6,031 nt of DNA from Bacteriovoracaceae bacterium (lineage in GTDB: Bacteria > Bdellovibrionota > UBA1018). The notes under the pieces are model-generated. The model searched no databases. It was not told the DNA's origin and worked only from the letters and a program-made list of their open reading frames with translations. This document shows positions 5,315 to 6,031 of this stretch, piece by piece; position 1 is the stretch's first letter; every line of letters begins with the position of its first letter. Where the stretch lies: positions 1-6,031 of the forward strand of contig CANFHS010000147.1 in NCBI GenBank assembly GCA_947446835.1. The letters are read 5' to 3'. The translations under genes and the position numbers were made by a program.

Positions 5315-5724
5315 AGGGCGCCCTTGTCCTGACGTTGAAGGGCTCCCATCACGCGGTCATCCCCGAGGAGGACGCGGTCAAAGGTCTTGAGCACCTCGTC
5401 GGCGCGGAACGGCTTGAGGATGTAGTCGCGCGCGCCCACGTTGATGGCCTCCATCACGAAATTTTCCTGTCCCATGGCGGTGATGATGATGACCCGCGCG
5501 TTCTTGTCGTCGCGCAGGATGCGGCGGGTGGCTTCGATGCCGCTCATCTTGGGCATCACGATGTCCATGGTCACGAGGTCCGGCTTGAGGCGCTTGTAGA
5601 GCTCCACGGCCTGGGCGCCGTCATGGGCTTCGCCTACCACCTGGTAGTCGCTCCGGGGCAGCATGGCCGCGAGGGTTTTGCGGACGAAAGCGACATCATC
5701 GACGATCAGGACGGTCTTGGGCAT
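5311..5724 (-). CDS. Stand-alone CheY-like response regulator receiver protein
   Basis: A 137-residue cytoplasmic single-domain response regulator with the complete receiver set: acidic pair D9-D10, phospho-acceptor D54 (VTMDIVMPKMSG), T82 (IIITAM), Y101 and K104 (YILKPF). It has no DNA-binding output domain, so it acts by protein contact. A short polar extension of about 15 residues follows the fold (MGALQRQDKGAL). The ATG at 5724 is backed by GGAG 5 nt upstream on the mRNA and by the usual MPKTVLIVDD start. It lies 42 bp after the CorC/HlyC-type gene and overlaps the CheC-like gene by 4 bp. No histidine kinase or chemoreceptor is in the window, so input and target are unknown. Flagellar switching, pilus control or another process are all possible. 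Confidence 0.95.
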   Translation of the reverse strand: MPKTVLIVDDVAFVRKTLAAMLPRSDYQVVGEAHDGAQAVELYKRLKPDLVTMDIVMPKMSGIEATRRILRDDKNARVIIITAMGQENFVMEAINVGARDYILKPFRADEVLKTFDRVLLGDDRVMGALQRQDKGAL

Positions 5725-5766
5725 CCGGACTCCAGTGTACCTTGACCCTGGAAATCCGGCTGAAAC

Positions 5767-6031
5767 TTAAGTTTGATCCGGTTGGTCGGTCGTCAATTTT
5801 TCGACGAGCACGTTCTCGATGACGCGAGGGTTCGCCTTGCGGATCGAGAATTTGAGGGAGCCGGCCGGCGTGTCGAAGTAGAGCTCGTCGCCTTGCTCCG
5901 GAATCCTGCCGAACTGCTGCAGCAGGAAGCCGCCGAGCGTCTCGTAATCGCCCTCGGGGATCTCCAGGCGCAGCCGCTCGTTGATGAGCGAAACCTCGGT
6001 GCGGGCCAGGATCAGCCAGGTGTCTTCGCCC
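5767..6031 (-). CDS. CorC/HlyC (CNNM-type) membrane protein, C-terminal end only
   Basis: The last 87 residues of a gene entering from the right edge. They form the CorC/HlyC transporter-associated domain: D-T-W-L-I-L-A-R near the start, INERLRLEIPEGDYETLGGF, LLQQFGRIPEQGDEL, then F-xx-P-A-G-S-LKFSIRKANPRVIENV. These proteins usually have an N-terminal CNNM membrane domain and a CBS pair, and are linked to magnesium or cobalt transport; stand-alone cytoplasmic CorC forms also exist. The upstream domains are outside the window, so the subtype cannot be told. The stop TAA is at 5769-5767. A short polar tail (TTDQPDQT) follows the domain. The receiver gene starts 42 bp downstream on the same strand, so read-through transcription is likely. 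Confidence 0.9.
   Translation of the reverse strand, partial: GEDTWLILARTEVSLINERLRLEIPEGDYETLGGFLLQQFGRIPEQGDELYFDTPAGSLKFSIRKANPRVIENVLVEKLTTDQPDQT

Noticed and set aside
5023..5745. A 240-codon plus-strand open frame opposite the receiver and CheC-like genes
   Set aside because: It is antisense to a complete CheY-like receiver with all catalytic residues, and has no ribosome binding site or recognisable domain.
1..6031. CRISPR arrays, tRNA/rRNA genes, insertion sequences or attachment sites
   Set aside because: No regularly spaced repeats, transposase-like frames, terminal inverted repeats or structured RNA genes were seen.

Overview
The window is GC-rich bacterial DNA from a Gram-negative-type genome: Tad machinery, Sec signal peptides with AxA cleavage sites, and sigma-54 promoters. 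Nothing fixes the genus. The gene content most resembles the Tad/'hit' (host-interaction) neighbourhood of Bdellovibrio and relatives, so a GC-rich Bdellovibrionota or other deltaproteobacterium-like lineage is my best guess, at low certainty.

Left part, plus strand (2-3586): the 3' part of a Tad/Flp (type IVb) pilus secretion ATPase (cpaF/tadA), the inner-membrane platform protein tadB, and, 24 bp behind tadB, a secreted 560-residue YD-repeat protein. The tight spacing suggests one operon. No tadC follows tadB here.

Middle part, plus strand (3587-4551): two small secreted proteins (88 and 72 aa precursors). Each has its own near-perfect sigma-54 (-24/-12) promoter. A strong intrinsic terminator with a UUCG tetraloop separates them, and TGTC/GACA inverted repeats lie about 125-150 bp upstream of each predicted start, where enhancer-binding activators usually bind. 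A YD-repeat secreted protein plus a tiny secreted protein beside type IVb pilus genes is the arrangement of Bdellovibrio bd0109/bd0108, which interact and tune pilus extrusion and the predatory/prey-independent growth switch. This window may hold a divergent hit-type locus with two small partners under sigma-54 control.

Right part, minus strand (6031-4579): a convergent, tightly packed set reading from the right edge. It comprises the C-terminal end of a CorC/HlyC (CNNM-type) membrane protein, a stand-alone CheY-like receiver, a CheC/CheX-like protein overlapping it by 4 bp (GTGA), and a small one-TM protein overlapping that by 8 bp. The CheC-like protein carries the family's S-x3-E-x2-N-x22-P phosphatase signature, so this looks like a receiver with its dedicated phosphatase.
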